64,000 nt of DNA from Halocaridina rubra (Eukaryota > Arthropoda > Malacostraca > Decapoda > Atyidae). The stretch covers positions 62,001 to 126,000 of the forward strand of contig JAXCGZ010000053.1 of NCBI GenBank assembly GCA_037179515.1. The letters run 5' to 3'. The notes beneath the pieces are model-generated. The model did no database searches. It had not been told where the DNA came from and was given only the letters and a program-made list of their open reading frames with translations. The position numbers and the translations under genes were made by a program. This document shows positions 23,784-37,500 of this stretch, in pieces (the stretch's first letter is position 1; every line of letters begins with the position of its first letter).

Positions 23784-26157
23784 GATGGTAAGTCTAATTC
23801 CCTCAGCCTCTCATCATAACTGAGATTGCGTATTTCTGGCACCAGTTTCGTGGCATGTCTTTGAACTTTTCCAAGCTTAGCTATGTGCTTTTTCAAGTGC
23901 GGATTCCAAAAGGGGGCTGCATATTCGAGTTTTGGCCTCACATAGGTTACATAAATATTTCTGAACATTTCCTTGTCCATGTGCCTGAAGGCTACCCTTA
24001 CATTTGATAAGAATGCATATGCTGCCCTTACTATGCCATTTATATGTATTTCTGGAGACAAATCTGCCAGTATGTTTACTCCTAGATCTCTCTCATTTTC
24101 TGTCTCTTGAAGTTGTACTCCAGCCACCGAGTAGTCAAGCTTGGGCCTTCTTGCACTTGTACCCATTCTCATTACCTTACATTTTGAAGTATTGAATTTC
24201 ATTAGCCACTTTTCTGACCACTCATGCAGATTATTTAGATCCTCCTGAAGTTCTCTACCATTGTTCTCGTTTTTTACTTTCTTCACAATCTTTGCATCAT
24301 CTGCAAACATATTCATGAATGAATTTACAGACTCTGGTAGGTCATTTACATATACAAGGAACAAAAGTGGCCCTAAAACTGAACCCTGTGGAACTCCACT
24401 ACTAACTCTTCTCCATTCAGACACTGAGTGTCTTACTCTAACCCTCTGTTCCCTTCATTCTAAGTAAGTTTTTATCCATTCCAAAACATTTCCACCTATT
24501 CTAGCCATTGATTGCAGCTTCCTAATAAGTCTCCCATGTGGAACAGTGTGAAACACTTTCTGGAAGTCTAGGAATATGCAATTTGCCCAGCCCTCTCTTT
24601 CCTGTAAGATTTGGTTTACCTCATCATAAAATTCTAATAAGTTTGTTACTGTTGATCTACCTTCTCTGAAGCCATGTTGCCTCACTGACAAAAAGTTGAA
24701 GGATTCCAAGTGAAGAGAGATATGTTTCCTTAGTAGTTTCTCCATAACTTTGCAAACTATGCTGGTCAAGGAAACTGGTCTATAGTTCAGAGCCGTATCC
24801 CTCCTTCCCTTTTTGAAGATAGGTATCACATTTGCTTGTTTCCAGCATCTTGGAATCTCCCCCGACTCCAGTGACTCCTTAAATATGATACTTAGTGCCA
24901 CTGATATTGTGTTTGCGCATTTTTTAAGCACATGAGGGGATATGTCATCAGGACCTGTAGCTTTATGAACATCTAAATCCATCAGCGCTTTGCATACCTC
25001 TGTGGCTGTAAGGTTGATGTTCTCTAATACCGGCCCTTGAGCTTCTATCACTGCAATCTGAGGGGGTGGGGTATTTTCTACTGTAAATACTGACTGAAAC
25101 TCCTTGTTCAATTCTTTGCAGATCTCTTCATCCATCTCAGTGATGCTTCCATCCGCTCTCTTTAGCCTTAAAACCTGTTCTTTTACCTTCAGTTTTCCTC
25201 TGATAAAGCTGTGGAAAAGCTTGGGATTTTCTTTAGCCTTCCTGGTGATGTCCCTCTCATAGTCTCTCTCTGCCTCTCTCCTTTTACTTAGGTAGTCATT
25301 TCTTGCTCTCTTGTAGGTTTGCCAGGCATTTATGTTTTTTCTCCTCCTATACCTTTTCCAGCATTTGTCTCTCCACTCCTTGGCTCTTTTACACCCATTA
25401 TCGAACCATTTCTCTCTGGCATGAATTACACCTACTTTGGTGACAGGTATGCAGCAATCTACTATCTTCCCATATTTCTCACAAAAGATGTCATACATTT
25501 CTTGTACAGATTTGTTGTAAAATAAGGTTCTCCAGTCAATAACTGCAAAAAGCTCATTTATTTTGATGTAAACTCCTTTCGGATAGTTCCTCCTCATGTC
25601 CTCAGTGCCTCTACTCTCAGGAAGAATATCTTCAATGATATACTCCATCAACAACACACAGTGGTCACTCTTTCCAATTGGTGGTTCATACTCAATTTTT
25701 TCAATATCCAACACATTATCTGTGAACACTAGATCAAGTAGTGATGGCTCATCCCCACCCCTGGCCCTTGTTGGTTCCATTACATGTTGGTGTAGGAAAT
25801 TCCCTTATACGCAATCTAGGAATCTTGCCCCGAATGAGTCCTCACCACTGTGTGGGTCAAGATTTATCCAATCTATCTCTTTATGATTAAAGTCTCCCAT
25901 AATCAAAATCCTACATTTTTTTCCCGTGCCATGTTAACAACTGAGTTTATGACTTCAATAGTACCTATATGACTTTCCTCATAAACTTCAAGCCTATTTT
26001 GGTTCCTTGGTGGGTTGTATACAACAGTTATTATAATGCTCTCTGACCCAGTATTTATGCGAGCAATAAGAAATTCCTTGAACTCACTTTCTATAGCCAA
26101 GTTTATTTCTTCAACTTGAATCCTTTCACTTATGAGCAGTGCTATCCCTCCACCAGT
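23784..26157 (-). mobile_element. CR1/L2-group copy 3, 5' part
   Basis: Resumes at GATGGTAAGTCTAATTCCC and continues through RT into the endonuclease domain. It is truncated at 26157, where CCACCAG is followed by a GT run and poly-T. With the 3' part, copy 3 spans about 2.74 kb of element sequence. Confidence 0.87.
23789..26157 (-). pseudogene. ORF2 of copy 3 (endonuclease C-terminal part, RT)
   Basis: From the 5' end: GGGIALLISERI, VVYNPPR, then a frame break at an A7 run (25915-25922). The next frame starts MEPTRARGG at 25780 and includes SDHCVLL. RT motifs run up to [19 protein letters not shown] at 24455-24457 replaces the next glycine codon. Beyond it the frame contains [19 protein letters not shown] and the C-terminal region to 23784, where the LTR insertion ends it. 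Another nonsense codon (CAA to TAA) sits near 25806 in DCVQGNF. Confidence 0.85.
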
Positions 26158-26166
26158 GTGTGTGTG

Positions 26167-26404
26167 TTTTTTTTTTATTAAGATTATTGTGACACTAGGA
26201 TGGGCCAAAAATGATAAAATAAAACAGCCTTTATCAGGCTGTAAAGAGAAACAAAGATGGAGAGTGTAATGACCTGCCAGATGTGAAGGGATTATAAAAG
26301 ATGTGTAATGAATATCCAGCTCTCTGCTATGTTTTAATATACCTCTGCATTACTTGCATGATGTCTATTCCAATAATTTTCCTTATATCTTATATTATTA
26401 TTAC

Positions 26405-26459
<55 letters not shown>

Positions 26460-26536
26460 TGCAACAATAATTTTCCTTTGATGATGATTGTGGATAATTA
26501 TTATTATTGTTGTTATTATTATTATTATTATTATTA

Positions 26537-26569
<33 letters not shown>
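26167..26569 (+). repeat. Unclassified interspersed repeat with TTA arrays (copy R2)
   Basis: Second copy of the 10893-11267 repeat. It shares CAGCCTTTATCAGGCTGTAA, GATGTGTAATGAATATCCAG and AACAATAATTTTCCTTTGAT in the same order, with TTA arrays at about 26391-26460 and 26494-26569. It lies directly upstream of the truncated 5' end of copy 3, after poly-T. Both copies are preceded by a GT run and poly-T (in opposite order in R1). Confidence 0.65.
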
Positions 26570-26570
<1 letters not shown>

Positions 26571-26790
26571 GAGCTCATCATTGTTTGTACATCTTTTGGT
26601 TTATTTGCTTTAATCACTGTGTACAGTGCCCCTTCCTAGTTGGCTGGGACAAACGAGTTTGGGGGGTTGGGTAGAACAGAATGTTGGCTAGAGAGAGAGA
26701 GAGAGAAATGTGGAGGGAATATTTGGGATTTATGGTGTTGGGGGTAGACGATCGGCGTCGTCACACGGTGTTAGTGTTTATGTTTGTTTG
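26570..26790. other. Non-coding spacer, nothing recognised
   Basis: Contains a short GA run (26691-26706) and GTGTTTATGTTTGTTTG leading to the tail of copy 4. There is no coding or repeat assignment. Confidence 0.5.
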
Positions 26791-28260
26791 TGATTACCTA
26801 ATTGTGTTTACGGGAAAGAGCCCAAAGCTCGTATCTTCCCGTCTCCTCATCGGTTCCATTTTATACTTAGTGATACTTATCCTACCTGTCCTTAAAACTA
26901 TGGATTGAGATAGCATTAACTACCTCCTCGCTTAGCCAATTCCAATTATCAACTACTCTTACACTGAAAAGCTATTTCCTTACATCCTGCAAAGTTTTCT
27001 TACCAAGCTTCAAACTATGACCTCTAGTTCTAGAGCCAGCCATATCAAAATATCGATCCCTATCCACTCTATCATAACCAGGAAGGAATTTAAAGACTGT
27101 CACCATATCCCCCCTCACTCTTCTAGCTTCGAGTGATGGTAAGTCTAATTCCCTCAGCCTCTCATCATAACTGAGATTGCGTATTTCTGGCACCAGTTTC
27201 GTGGCATGTCTTTGAACTTTTTTGAGCTTAGCTATGTGCTTTTTCAAGTGCGGATTCCAAAAGGGGGCTGCATATTCGAGTTTTGGCCTCACATAGGTTA
27301 CATGAATATTTCTGAACATTTCCTTGTCCATGTGCCTGAAGGCTACCGTTACATTTGATAAGAATGCATATGCTGCCCTTACTATGCCATTTATATGTAT
27401 TTCTGGAGACAAATCTGCCAGTATGTTTACTCCTAGATCTCTCTCATTTTCTGTCTCTTGAAGTTGTACTCCAGCCACCGAGTAGTCAAGCTTGGGCCTT
27501 CTTGCACTTGTACCCATTCTCATTACCTTACATTTTGAAGTATTGAATTTCATTAGCCACTTTTCTGACCACTCATGCAGATTATTTAGATCCACCTGAA
27601 GTTCTCTACCATTGTTCTCGTTTTTTACTTTCTTCACAATCTTTGCATCATCTGCAAACATATTCATGAATGAATTTACAGACTCCGGTAGGTCATTTAC
27701 ATATACAAGGAACAAAAGTGGCCCTAAAACTGAACCCTGTGGAACTCCACTACTAACTCTTCTCCATTCAGACACTGAGTGTCTTACTCTAACCCTCTGT
27801 TCCCTTCCTTCTAAGTAAGTTTTTATCCATTCCAAAACATTTCCACCTATTCTAGCCATTGATTGCAGCTTCCTAATAAGTCTCCCATGTGGAACAGTGT
27901 CAAACGCTTTCTGGAAGTCTAGGAATATGCAATCTGCCCAGCCCTCTCTTTCCTGTAAGATTTGGCTTACCTCATCATAAAATTCTAATAAGTTTGTTAT
28001 TGTTGATCTACCTTCTCTGAAGCCATGTTGCCTCACTGACAAAAAGTTGAAGGATTCCAAGTGAAGAGAGATATGTTTCCTTAGTAGTTTCTCCATAACT
28101 TTGCAAACTATGCTGGTCAAGGAAGCTGGTCTATAGTTCAGAGCCATATCCCTCCTTCCCTTTTTGAAGATAGGTATCACATTTGCTTGTTTCCAGCATC
28201 TTGGAATCTACCCCGACCCCAGTGACTCCTTAAATATGATACTTAGTGTCACTGATATTG
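26791..28260 (-). mobile_element. CR1/L2-group copy 4, 5'-truncated
   Basis: The tail TGATTACCTAATTG is at 26791. The coding part runs from 28180 to the shared TAG at 26972-26974 in one open frame of 402 codons covering RT from FKKGRRDMALNYRP to LQDVRK, with FADD intact. The 5' end is at GATATTG, where it merges with the tail of copy 5 through the shared bases TGTG. Confidence 0.87.
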
Positions 28261-29607
28261 TGATTACCTAATTGTGTTTACGGGAAAGAGCCCAAAGCTC
28301 GTATCTTCCCGTCTCCTGATCGGTTCCATTTTTAGACTTAGTGATACTTATCATACCTGTCCTTAAAACTATGGATTGAGGTAGCATTAACTACCTCCTC
28401 GCTTAGCGAATTCCAATTATCAACTACTCTTACACTGAAAAAGTATTTCCTTACATCCTGCAAACAAGTTTTCTTCCGAAGCTTCAAACTATGACCTCTA
28501 GTTCTAGAGCCAGCCATATCGAAATATCGATCCCTATCCACTCTATCATAACCATGAAGGAATTTAAAGACTGTCACCATATCCCCCCTTACTCTTCTAG
28601 CTTCGAGTGATGGCAAGTCTAATTCCCTCAGCCTCTCATCATAACCGAGATTGCGTATTTCTGGCACCAGTTTCGTGGCATGTCTTTGAACTTTTTCAAG
28701 CTTAGCTATGTGCTTTTTCAAGTGCGGATTCCAAAAGGGGGCTGCATATTCGAGTTTTGGCCTCACATAGGTTACATAAATATTTATGAACATTTCCTTG
28801 TCCATGTGCCTGAAGGCTACCGTTACATTTGATAAGAATGCATATGCTGCCCTTACTACGCCATTTATATGTATTTCTGGAGACAAATCTGCCAATATGT
28901 TTACTCCTAGATCTCTCTCATTTTCTGTCTCCTGAAGTTGTACTCCAGCCACCGAGTAGTCAAGCTTGGGCCTTCTTGCACTTGTACCCATTCTCATTAC
29001 CTTACATTTTGAGGTATTGAATTTCATTAGCCACTTTTCTGACCACTCATGCAGATTATTTAGATCCTCCTGAAGTTCTCTACCATTGTTCTCGTTTTTT
29101 ACTTTCTTCACAATCTTTGCATCATCTGCAAGCATATTCATGAATGAATTTACAGACTCTGGTAGGTCATTTACATATACAAGGAACAAAAGTGGCCCTA
29201 AAACTGAACCCTGTGGAACTCCACTACTAACTCTTCTCCATTCAGACACTGAGTGTCTTACTCTAACCCTCTGTTCCCTTCCTTCTAAGTAAGTTTTTAT
29301 CCATTCCAAGACATTTCCACCTATTCTAGCCATTGATTGCAGCTTCCTAATAAGTCTCCCATGTGGAACAGTGTCAAACGCTTTCTGGAAGTCTAGGAAT
29401 ATGCAATCTGCCCAGCCCTCTCTTTCCTGTAAGGTTTGGCTTACCTCATCATAAAATTCTAATAAGTTTGTTACTGTTGATCTTCCTTCTCTGAAGCCAT
29501 GTTGCCTCACTGACAAAAAGTTGAAGGATTCCAAGTGAAGAGAGATATGTTTCCTTAGTAGTTTCTCCATAAGTTTGCAAACTATGCTGGTCAAGGAAAC
29601 TGGTCTA

Positions 29608-29608
<1 letters not shown>
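28261..29608 (-). mobile_element. CR1/L2-group copy 5, truncated at a TG/TA microsatellite
   Basis: Runs from the tail at 28261 to RPVSLTS of RT. The frame is open from inside the neighbouring TA array to the natural stop (28338), so the RT fragment has no internal stop; the box reads NMLADDAKI (Phe to Leu next to ADD). It shares several private variants with copy 12 ([33 protein letters not shown] before the stop), so they are close siblings. Confidence 0.87.
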
Positions 29609-30009
<401 letters not shown>

Positions 30010-30428
30010 ATGTTAACAACTGAGTTTATGACTTCAATAGTACCTATATGACTTTCCTCATAAACTTGAAGCCTATTTTGGTTCCTTGGTGGGTTGTATA
30101 CAACAGTTATTATAATGCTCTCTGACCCAGTATTTATGCGAGCAACAAGAAATTCCTTGAACTCACTTTCTATAGCCAAGTTTATTTCTTCAACTTGAAT
30201 CCTTTCACTTATGAGCAGTGCTATCCCTCCACCAGTCCTCTCAGATCTTTCAACCCTTAATATTCTGAAGCCCTTAGGAAAAGCTGTGACACTGTTTATG
30301 TCCTCACTCAACTTAGTCTCTGTAATTGCTACTATATCTGCCTTACTGTTGTGAATCCTATCTTTTAATTCTACTGCCTTACCAGCTAATCCATCAGCAT
30401 TTGTGTATAACAATCTTAATGAGGCCCC
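30010..30428 (-). pseudogene. ORF2 N-terminus of copy 6 (APE endonuclease)
   Basis: Open from the ORF1/ORF2 junction to the break at 30010. Motifs visible are LLYTNADGLAGKAVEL, AITETKLSEDI, GGGIALLISERI and VVYNPPRNQNR. The GDFN and SDH motifs are missing because the element is cut. As in copy 2, no ATG starts this frame. Confidence 0.75.
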
Positions 30429-31480
30429 ATCCCCTGATCTTCTGTCATTATCTTCTTTATCTCCCCTTTGTCTGGAAGAACTCTGAAATGAAAATTTTTC
30501 TTCTCTTCTTCATTTCTTTCCTCATTTAACCTTCTTGCCTCTTGCAACAACTTTTTGATCTTTCCCATCTCTTCCTGTGTTCTGTATCGTCTAATGAACA
30601 CTTCTTTGAATTCTTGAAGGTCTTTTAGACTTTTTTTTCTCAACAATATTTCCCTACATGTTTCCCCTCTCTCAAAGGTTACTTTTGTTGGTCTCGGCTT
30701 TCCTTCCCTCGAATATTTACCTAGTTGGTGGATGTTTACAATATCCTCAGGACCACAAACTACTCCAAGCTTTCTTATCAGGTCTACAACCCTAGCTTTA
30801 TTTTCTTCAAGTCTCCCCTGCCATGTTGGCTCCTGGGATTCGCTTATGCCTGAGATTACCACTGTCTTCTCCTTATCAAGTGCCTGTCTGATGAGTGGGT
30901 TTGCCCTTTCCATCACAACGTCTTTCATTTTTTCGATTACTGTCTATTTATAGTCAACTTTTTTTATTTTTTCCAGTGCCACCACCTTTACAGCCTCTTT
31001 TACTGCCACATTCGCCTTTAGTGCATCAGGAAAGGTAGTTTTCATGGCATCATTTTCCATATTCAGCTCCTGGAACTCTTTTCTGAACTGTTCAATGTTT
31101 TCCTTAATCTGGACATTCCAAGCAGCAATCTCGTCTCTCTCAGAGGAGAGCAGTGAACTAACATCTAATTCCTTTAGGTTGTCATTCAGCTGTTTGTTTT
31201 TATCTTCTTGTTTAGAAATTCTAGATTCTAGTTGACTCTTTTCCCCTTCCGGCTTCTTTATTCTTTTTTCAAGTTCCTTTCTCTCCTGCCCTTGTGCTTT
31301 ATTTGCTTCCTCCAAAGATCTTATTTGCTCTCTGAGTGTTTCATTCTCTTTCATTTCTCCATCCATATTCCGAATTTTTTCATCAAGGCTTATAACCATT
31401 GCCTCTAAATTCTTGATTTTCTGTTTAAGTCTCCTAATGGCTACCCCTCCAACCGACCCATGGATGGGAGAGGTTTGGCA
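30416..31480 (-). pseudogene. ORF1 of copy 6 (coiled coil plus RRM-like domain)
   Basis: The 5' half has a long heptad-rich helix (LREQIRSLEEANKAQ, ELEKRIKKPEGEKS) typical of a coiled coil. One Pro replaces the usual Leu there. TAG near 30944 (VDYK*TV) separates it from the C-terminal half (30928-30416) with KTVVISGISES and TKVTFERGETCREIL. A 2-bp difference from copy 20 near the start (CTCTGCCAAACC) shifts the first codons. Confidence 0.75.
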
Positions 31481-32398
31481 GAGATGGCCTCATTTTTATG
31501 TTCTCCCTCTCACAGAATATAGAAAGAAGAAGAGAAAGAGGAAAAAAAAAGAGAAATACTTTTATTTAAGCTTCACACAGAATTTTTATATCTCCATATA
31601 AGTGCTGTTTAGTGACTCAATTTATCTCTTTTATGGTAACACACATCTTAACTTAAAAACTTGACCATGGTAATTTAAGGATAAAAAGAAAAAGAAAAAA
31701 AATACAACAAAACAAAAGTCAAACCTGAAGGAAAATTCAAATTTGTGTCTGAGGAGGCACCCACCTGTTTCTGCTATATATTCTTCGTAACTGATAAACT
31801 CACTAGCTAACCAAGATATGTTATCACAGGATTAGACTTTACATTTAACTCAATATATATACAAAATAAAAAAAAATAGTAAAAGAGAAAGCTAAAAGAA
31901 AAGCAAAAAAATGAAGAAAATAAGACAGCTGTACTACTTGGCAACTTAACTCAGTACTGTTGACAGGTGGATATTTGGTATTTATTTAATTATTCAATTA
32001 TTTTGTGTATCAAACTAACTAACAAGTTAATATAAATGGGAAGGATACTGATTTTAACAATATATGGAACCACAGGATCAGGTAAACGGCTTAAGAGCTT
32101 TCCCCAGTTTACACAAAAAATTAGGTAATGTGATGTGATGGCTTCACCTCTGGCAACTCTTCTAAATTTCCTTCAAGGCAAAACAGGACAGCAGCTTCTC
32201 TCTCCCCTCACGAAAATTTTCTCAATTTTTTTCCTTTAATATTTTGGACACTCGTCATACAACAAATATAAGTTTTGTACTCACAATACTCTGCAGGATT
32301 TCAGATTTAGGGAAATTATGGTAAAGTTTTCCACTAAGCGCTTAGTCACTCAAAAACACAAGTAAAAATTTAAGAGAAGCAGTTGCGTACACCTCCCT

Positions 32399-34535
32399 GT
32401 GTTTACGGGAAAGAGCCCAAAGCTCTTATCTTCCAGTCTCCTGATTGGTTCCATTTTATACTTAGTGATATTTATCATACCTGTCCTTAAAACTATGGAT
32501 TGAGATACCATTAACTACCTCCTCACTTAGCGAATTCCAGTTATCAACTACCCTTACACTGAAAAAGTATTTCCTTACTTCTTGTAAAGAAGTTTTCTTA
32601 CCAAGCTTCAAACTATGACCTCTAGTTCTAGAGCCAGCCATATCAAAATATCGGTCCCTATCCACTCTGTCGTAACCATGAAGGAATTTAAAGACTGTCA
32701 CCATATCCCCCTTCAATCTTCTAGCTTTGAGTGATGATAAGTCTAAGTCCCTCAGCCTCTCATCATAACTGAGATTACGTATTTCTGGCACCATTTTCAT
32801 GGCATGTCTTTGAACTTTTTCAAGTTTGGTTATGTGCTTTTTCAAGTGCGGATTCCAAAAGGGGGCTGCATATTCGAGTTTTGGCCTCACATAGGTTACA
32901 TAAATAGTTCTGAACATTTCCTTGTCCATGTGCCTGAAGGCTACCGTTACATTTGATAAGAAGGCATATGCTGCCGTTACTATGCCATTTATATGTATTT
33001 CTGGAGACAAATCTGCCAGTATGTTTACTCCTAGATCTCTCTCATTTTCTGTCTCTTGAAGTTGTATTCCAGCCACCGAGTAGTCAAGCTTGGGCCTTCT
33101 TGCACTTGTACCCATTCTCATTACCTTACATTTTGAAATATTGAATTTCATTAGCCACTTTTCTGACCACTCATGCAGACTACTTAGATCTTCCTGAAGT
33201 TCTCTACCATTGTTCTCGTTTCCTACTCTCTTCACAATCTTTGCATCATCTGAAAAGCTTTCTGGAAGTCTAGGAATGTGCAATCTGCCCAGCCCTCTCT
33301 TTCCTGTAAGATTCGGTTTACCTCCTCATAAAATTCTAATAAGCTTGTTACTGTTGATCTACCTTCTCTGAAGCCATGTTGCCTCACTGACAAAAAGTTG
33401 AAGGATTCCAAGTGAAGAGAGATATGTTTCCTTTGTAGTTTCTCCATAACTTTGCAAACTATGCTGGTCAAGGAAACTGGTCTATAGTTCAGAGCCATAT
33501 CCCTCCTTCCCTTTTTGAAGGTAGGTATCACGTTTGCTTGTTTCGAGCATCTTGGAATCTCCCCTGACTCCAGTGACTTTTTAAATATGATACTTAGTGC
33601 CACTGATATTGAGTCTGTGCATTTTTTAAGTACATGAGGGGATATATCATCAGGACCTGTAGCTTTATGAACATCTGACTCCATCAGCACTTTGCATACC
33701 TCTTTGGCTGTAAGGTTGATGTTCTCTAATACCAGCCCTTGAGCTTCTATCTCTGCAATCTGAGGGGGTGGGGTATTTTCTACAGTAAAAACTGACTGAA
33801 ACTCTTTGTTCAATTCTTTGCAGATCTCTTCATCCATCTCAGTGATGCTTCCATCTCCTCTCTTAAGCCACCTGTTCTTTTACCTTCAGTTTTCCTCTGA
33901 TAAAGCTGTGGAAAAGCTTGGGATTTTCTTTAGCCTTCCTGGTGATGTCCCTCTCATAGTCTCTCTCTGCCTCTCTTCTTTTACTTAGGTAGTCATTTCT
34001 TGCTCTTTTGTAGGTTTGCCAGGCATTTATGTTTTTTCTCCTCCTATACCTTTTCCAGCAGTTGTCTCTCCACTCCTTAGCTCTTTTACACTCATTATCG
34101 AACCATTTCTCTCTGGCATGAATTACACCTACTTTGGTGACAGGTATGCAGCAACCTACTATCTTCCCATATTTCTCACAAAAGAAGTCATACATTTCTT
34201 GTACAGATTTGTTGTAAAATAAGGTTCTCCAGTCAATAACTGCAAAAAGCTCATTCATTTTGATGTAATCTCCTTTCGGATAGTTCCTCCTCATGTCTTC
34301 AGTGCTTCTACTCTCAGGCAGAATATCTTCAATGATATACTCCATCAACAACACACAGTGGTCACTCTTTCCAATTGGTGGTTCATACTCAATTTTTTCA
34401 ATATCCAACACGTAATCTGTGAATACTAGATCAAGTAGCAATGGCTCATCCCCACTCCTGGCCCTCATTGGTTCCATTGCATGTTGGTGTAGGAAATTCC
34501 CTTGTACGCAATCTAGGAATCTTGCCCCAAATGAG
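32399..34535 (-). mobile_element. CR1/L2-group copy 7, with internal RT deletion
   Basis: The tail is short (starts at GTTTACGGG, lacking the AATTAGG motif). The ORF2 pieces are 34477-33863 (endonuclease end, with SDHCVLL), 33837-33232 (RT to FLDFQKAF) and 33283-32462 (from DDAKI to the natural stop). Between FLDFQKAF and DDAKI about 0.3 kb, including [10 protein letters not shown], is deleted at about 33255. It belongs to an older subfamily (GNENNG for KNENNG, ARRLKGDM for ARRVRGDM). Confidence 0.85.
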
Positions 34536-37500
34536 TGATTACCTAATTGAGTTTACGGGAAAGAGCCAAAAGCTCGTATCTTCCCGTCTCTTGATCGGTT
34601 CCATTTTCTACTTAGTGATACTTATTATACCTGTCCTTAAAACTATGGATTGAGATAGCATTAACTACCTCCTCGCTTAGCCAATTCCAATTATCAACTA
34701 CTCTTACACTGAAAAAGTATTTCCTTACATCCTGCAAACAAGTTTTCTTACCAAGCTTCAAACTATGACCTCTAGTTCTAGAGCCAACCATATAAAAAAA
34801 TCGATCCTTATCCACTCTCTCATAACCATGAAGGAATTTAAGGACTGTCACCATATCCCTCCTCAATCTTATAGCTTCGAGTGATGGTAAGTCTAATTCC
34901 CTCAGCCTCTCATTATAACTGAGATTACGTATTTCTGGTACCAGTTTCGTGGCATGTCTTTGAACATTTTCAAGCTTAGCTATGTGCTTTTTCAAGTGCG
35001 GCTTCCAAAATGGGGATGCATATTCGAGTTTTGGCCTCACATAGGTTACGTAAATATTTCTGATCATTTCCTTGTCCAATGGTCCGAAGGCTTCCCTTAC
35101 ATTTCATAAGAATGCTTATGCTGCCGTTACTGTGCCATTTATATGTATTTCTGGAGACAAATCTGCTAGTATGTTTACCCCTAGATCTCTCTCATTTTCT
35201 GTCTCTTTAAGTTGTACTCCAGCCACCGAGTAGTCAAGCTTGGGCCTTCTTGCACTTGTGCCCATTCTCTTTACCTTATATTTTGAAGTATTGACATTCA
35301 TTAGAATCACCATACTTGTCTCCATTCAAAGGTGGGTGTCTGTGCTTACTGCAACACTAACACCTCTATGGCAAAGCTCTTAGCCCTTGCATTTCCTGAC
35401 TTTGAAGTTCCACTTTTCTAACCATTCGTGCAGACTATTTACATCTTCCTGAAATTCTGTACCATTGTTCTCGTTTCCTGCTTTTTTCACAATCTTTGCA
35501 TCATCTGCAAACATATTCATGAATGGCTTTACAGAGTCTGGTAGGTCATTTACATATACAAGGAACATAAGTGGCCCTAAAACTGAACCCTGTGGAACTC
35601 CACTACTAACTCTTATCCATTCAGACACTGAGTGTCTTGATCTAACCCTCTGTTCTCTTCCTTTTAAGTAAGTTTATATCCATTTCAAGACATTTCCACC
35701 TATTGTAGCCATTGCTTGCAGCTTCCTAATAAGTCTCTCATATGGAACAGTGTCAAACGCTTTCTGGAAGTCTAGGAATATGCAATGTGCCAAGCCCTCT
35801 CTTTCCTGTAAGATTCGAATTACCTCATCATAAAATTCTAATAAGTTTGTTACTGTTGATCTACCTTCTCTGAAGCCATGTTGCCTCACTGACAAAAAGT
35901 TGAAGGATTCCAAGTGAAGAGAGATATGTTTCCTTAGTAGTTTCTCCATAACTTTGCAAACGATGCTGGTCAAGGAAACTGGTCTATAGTTCAGAGCCGT
36001 ATCCCTCCTTCCCTTTTTGAAGATAGGTATCACATTTGCTTGTTTCGAGCATCTTGGAATCTCCCCTGACTCCAGTGACTTTTAAAATATGATACTTAGT
36101 GCCACTGATATTGAGTTTGTGCATTTTTTAAGTACATGAGGGGATATGTCATCAGGACCTGTAGCTTTATGAACATCTAAATCCATCAGCCCTTTGCATA
36201 CCTCTGTGGCTGTAAGGTTGATGTTCTCTAATACCGGCCCTTGAGCTTCTATCTATGCAATCTGAGGGGGTGGGGTATTTTCTACGTTAAATACTGACTG
36301 AAACTCCTTGTTCAATTCTTTGCAGATTTCTTCATCTGTCTCAGTGATGCTTCCATCCTCTCTCTTTAGTCTTAAAACCTGTTCTTTTACCTTCAGTTTT
36401 CCTCTGATAAAGCTGTGGAAAAGCTTGGGATTTTCTTTAGCCTTCCTGGTGATGTCCCTCTCATAGTCTCTCTTGGCCTCTCTTCTTTTACTTAGGTAGT
36501 CATTTTCTTGCTCTTTTGTAGGTTTGCCAGGCATTTATGCTTTTTCTCCTCCTATACCTTTTCCAGCAGTTGTCTCTCCACTTCTTAGCTCTTTTACACT
36601 CATTATCGAACCATTTCTCTCTGGCATGAATTACACTTACTTTGGTGAAAGTTATGCAGCAATCTAATATCTTCCCATATTTCTCACAAAAGAAGTCATA
36701 CTTTTCTTGTACAGATTGTACAATATCTGCAAAAAGCTCATTCATTTTGATGTAATCTCCCTTCGGATAGTTCCTCCTCATGTCCTCAGTGCCTCTACTC
36801 TCAGGCAGGATATTTTCATTGATATACTCCATCAACAACACACAGTGGTCACTCTTTCTAATTGGTGGTTCATACTCAATTTTTTCAATATCCAACACAT
36901 CTGTGAATACTAGATCAAGTAGTGATGGCTCATCCCCACTCCTGGCCCTCATTGGTTCCATTACATGTTGGTGTAGGAAATTCCCTTGTACGCAATCTAG
37001 GAATCTTGCCCCGAATGAGTCCTCACCACTGTGTGATGCTGTTTATGTCCTCACTCAACTTAGTCTCTGTAATTGCTACTATTTCTGCCTTACTGTTGTG
37101 AATCCTATCTTTTAATTCTACTGCCTTACCAGCTAATCCATCAGCATTTGTGTATAACAATCTTAATGAGGCCCCATCCCCTGATCTTCTGTCATTATCT
37201 TCTTCATCTCCCCTTTGTCTGGAAGAACTCTGAAATGAAAATTTTTCTTCTCTTCTTCATTTCTTTCCTCATTTAACCTTCTTGCCTCTTGCAACAAGTT
37301 TCTTATCTTTTCCATCTCTTCCTATGTTCTGTATCGTCTAATGAACACTTCTTTAAATTCTTGAAGGTCTTTTAGACTTTTTTCTGTGTGGGTCAAGATT
37401 TTTCCTATCTCTTTAAGATTAAAATCTCCCATAATCAATCAAAATCCTACATTTTCTCTTCTGTGCCATAGTAACAACTGAGTTTATGACTTCAGTAGTA

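Larger units (their letters stand above)
30010..32386 (-). mobile_element. CR1/L2-group copy 6: 5' UTR, ORF1 and endonuclease start
   Basis: Begins at TGTTAACAACTGAG (middle of the endonuclease) and extends through ORF1 and about 0.9 kb of 5' UTR to GCAACTGC (32386), the same 5' limit as copy 20. It may originally have been one element with copy 5, with the missing ~1.2 kb replaced by 29608-30009. If so, the original had its full 5' end. Confidence 0.8.
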
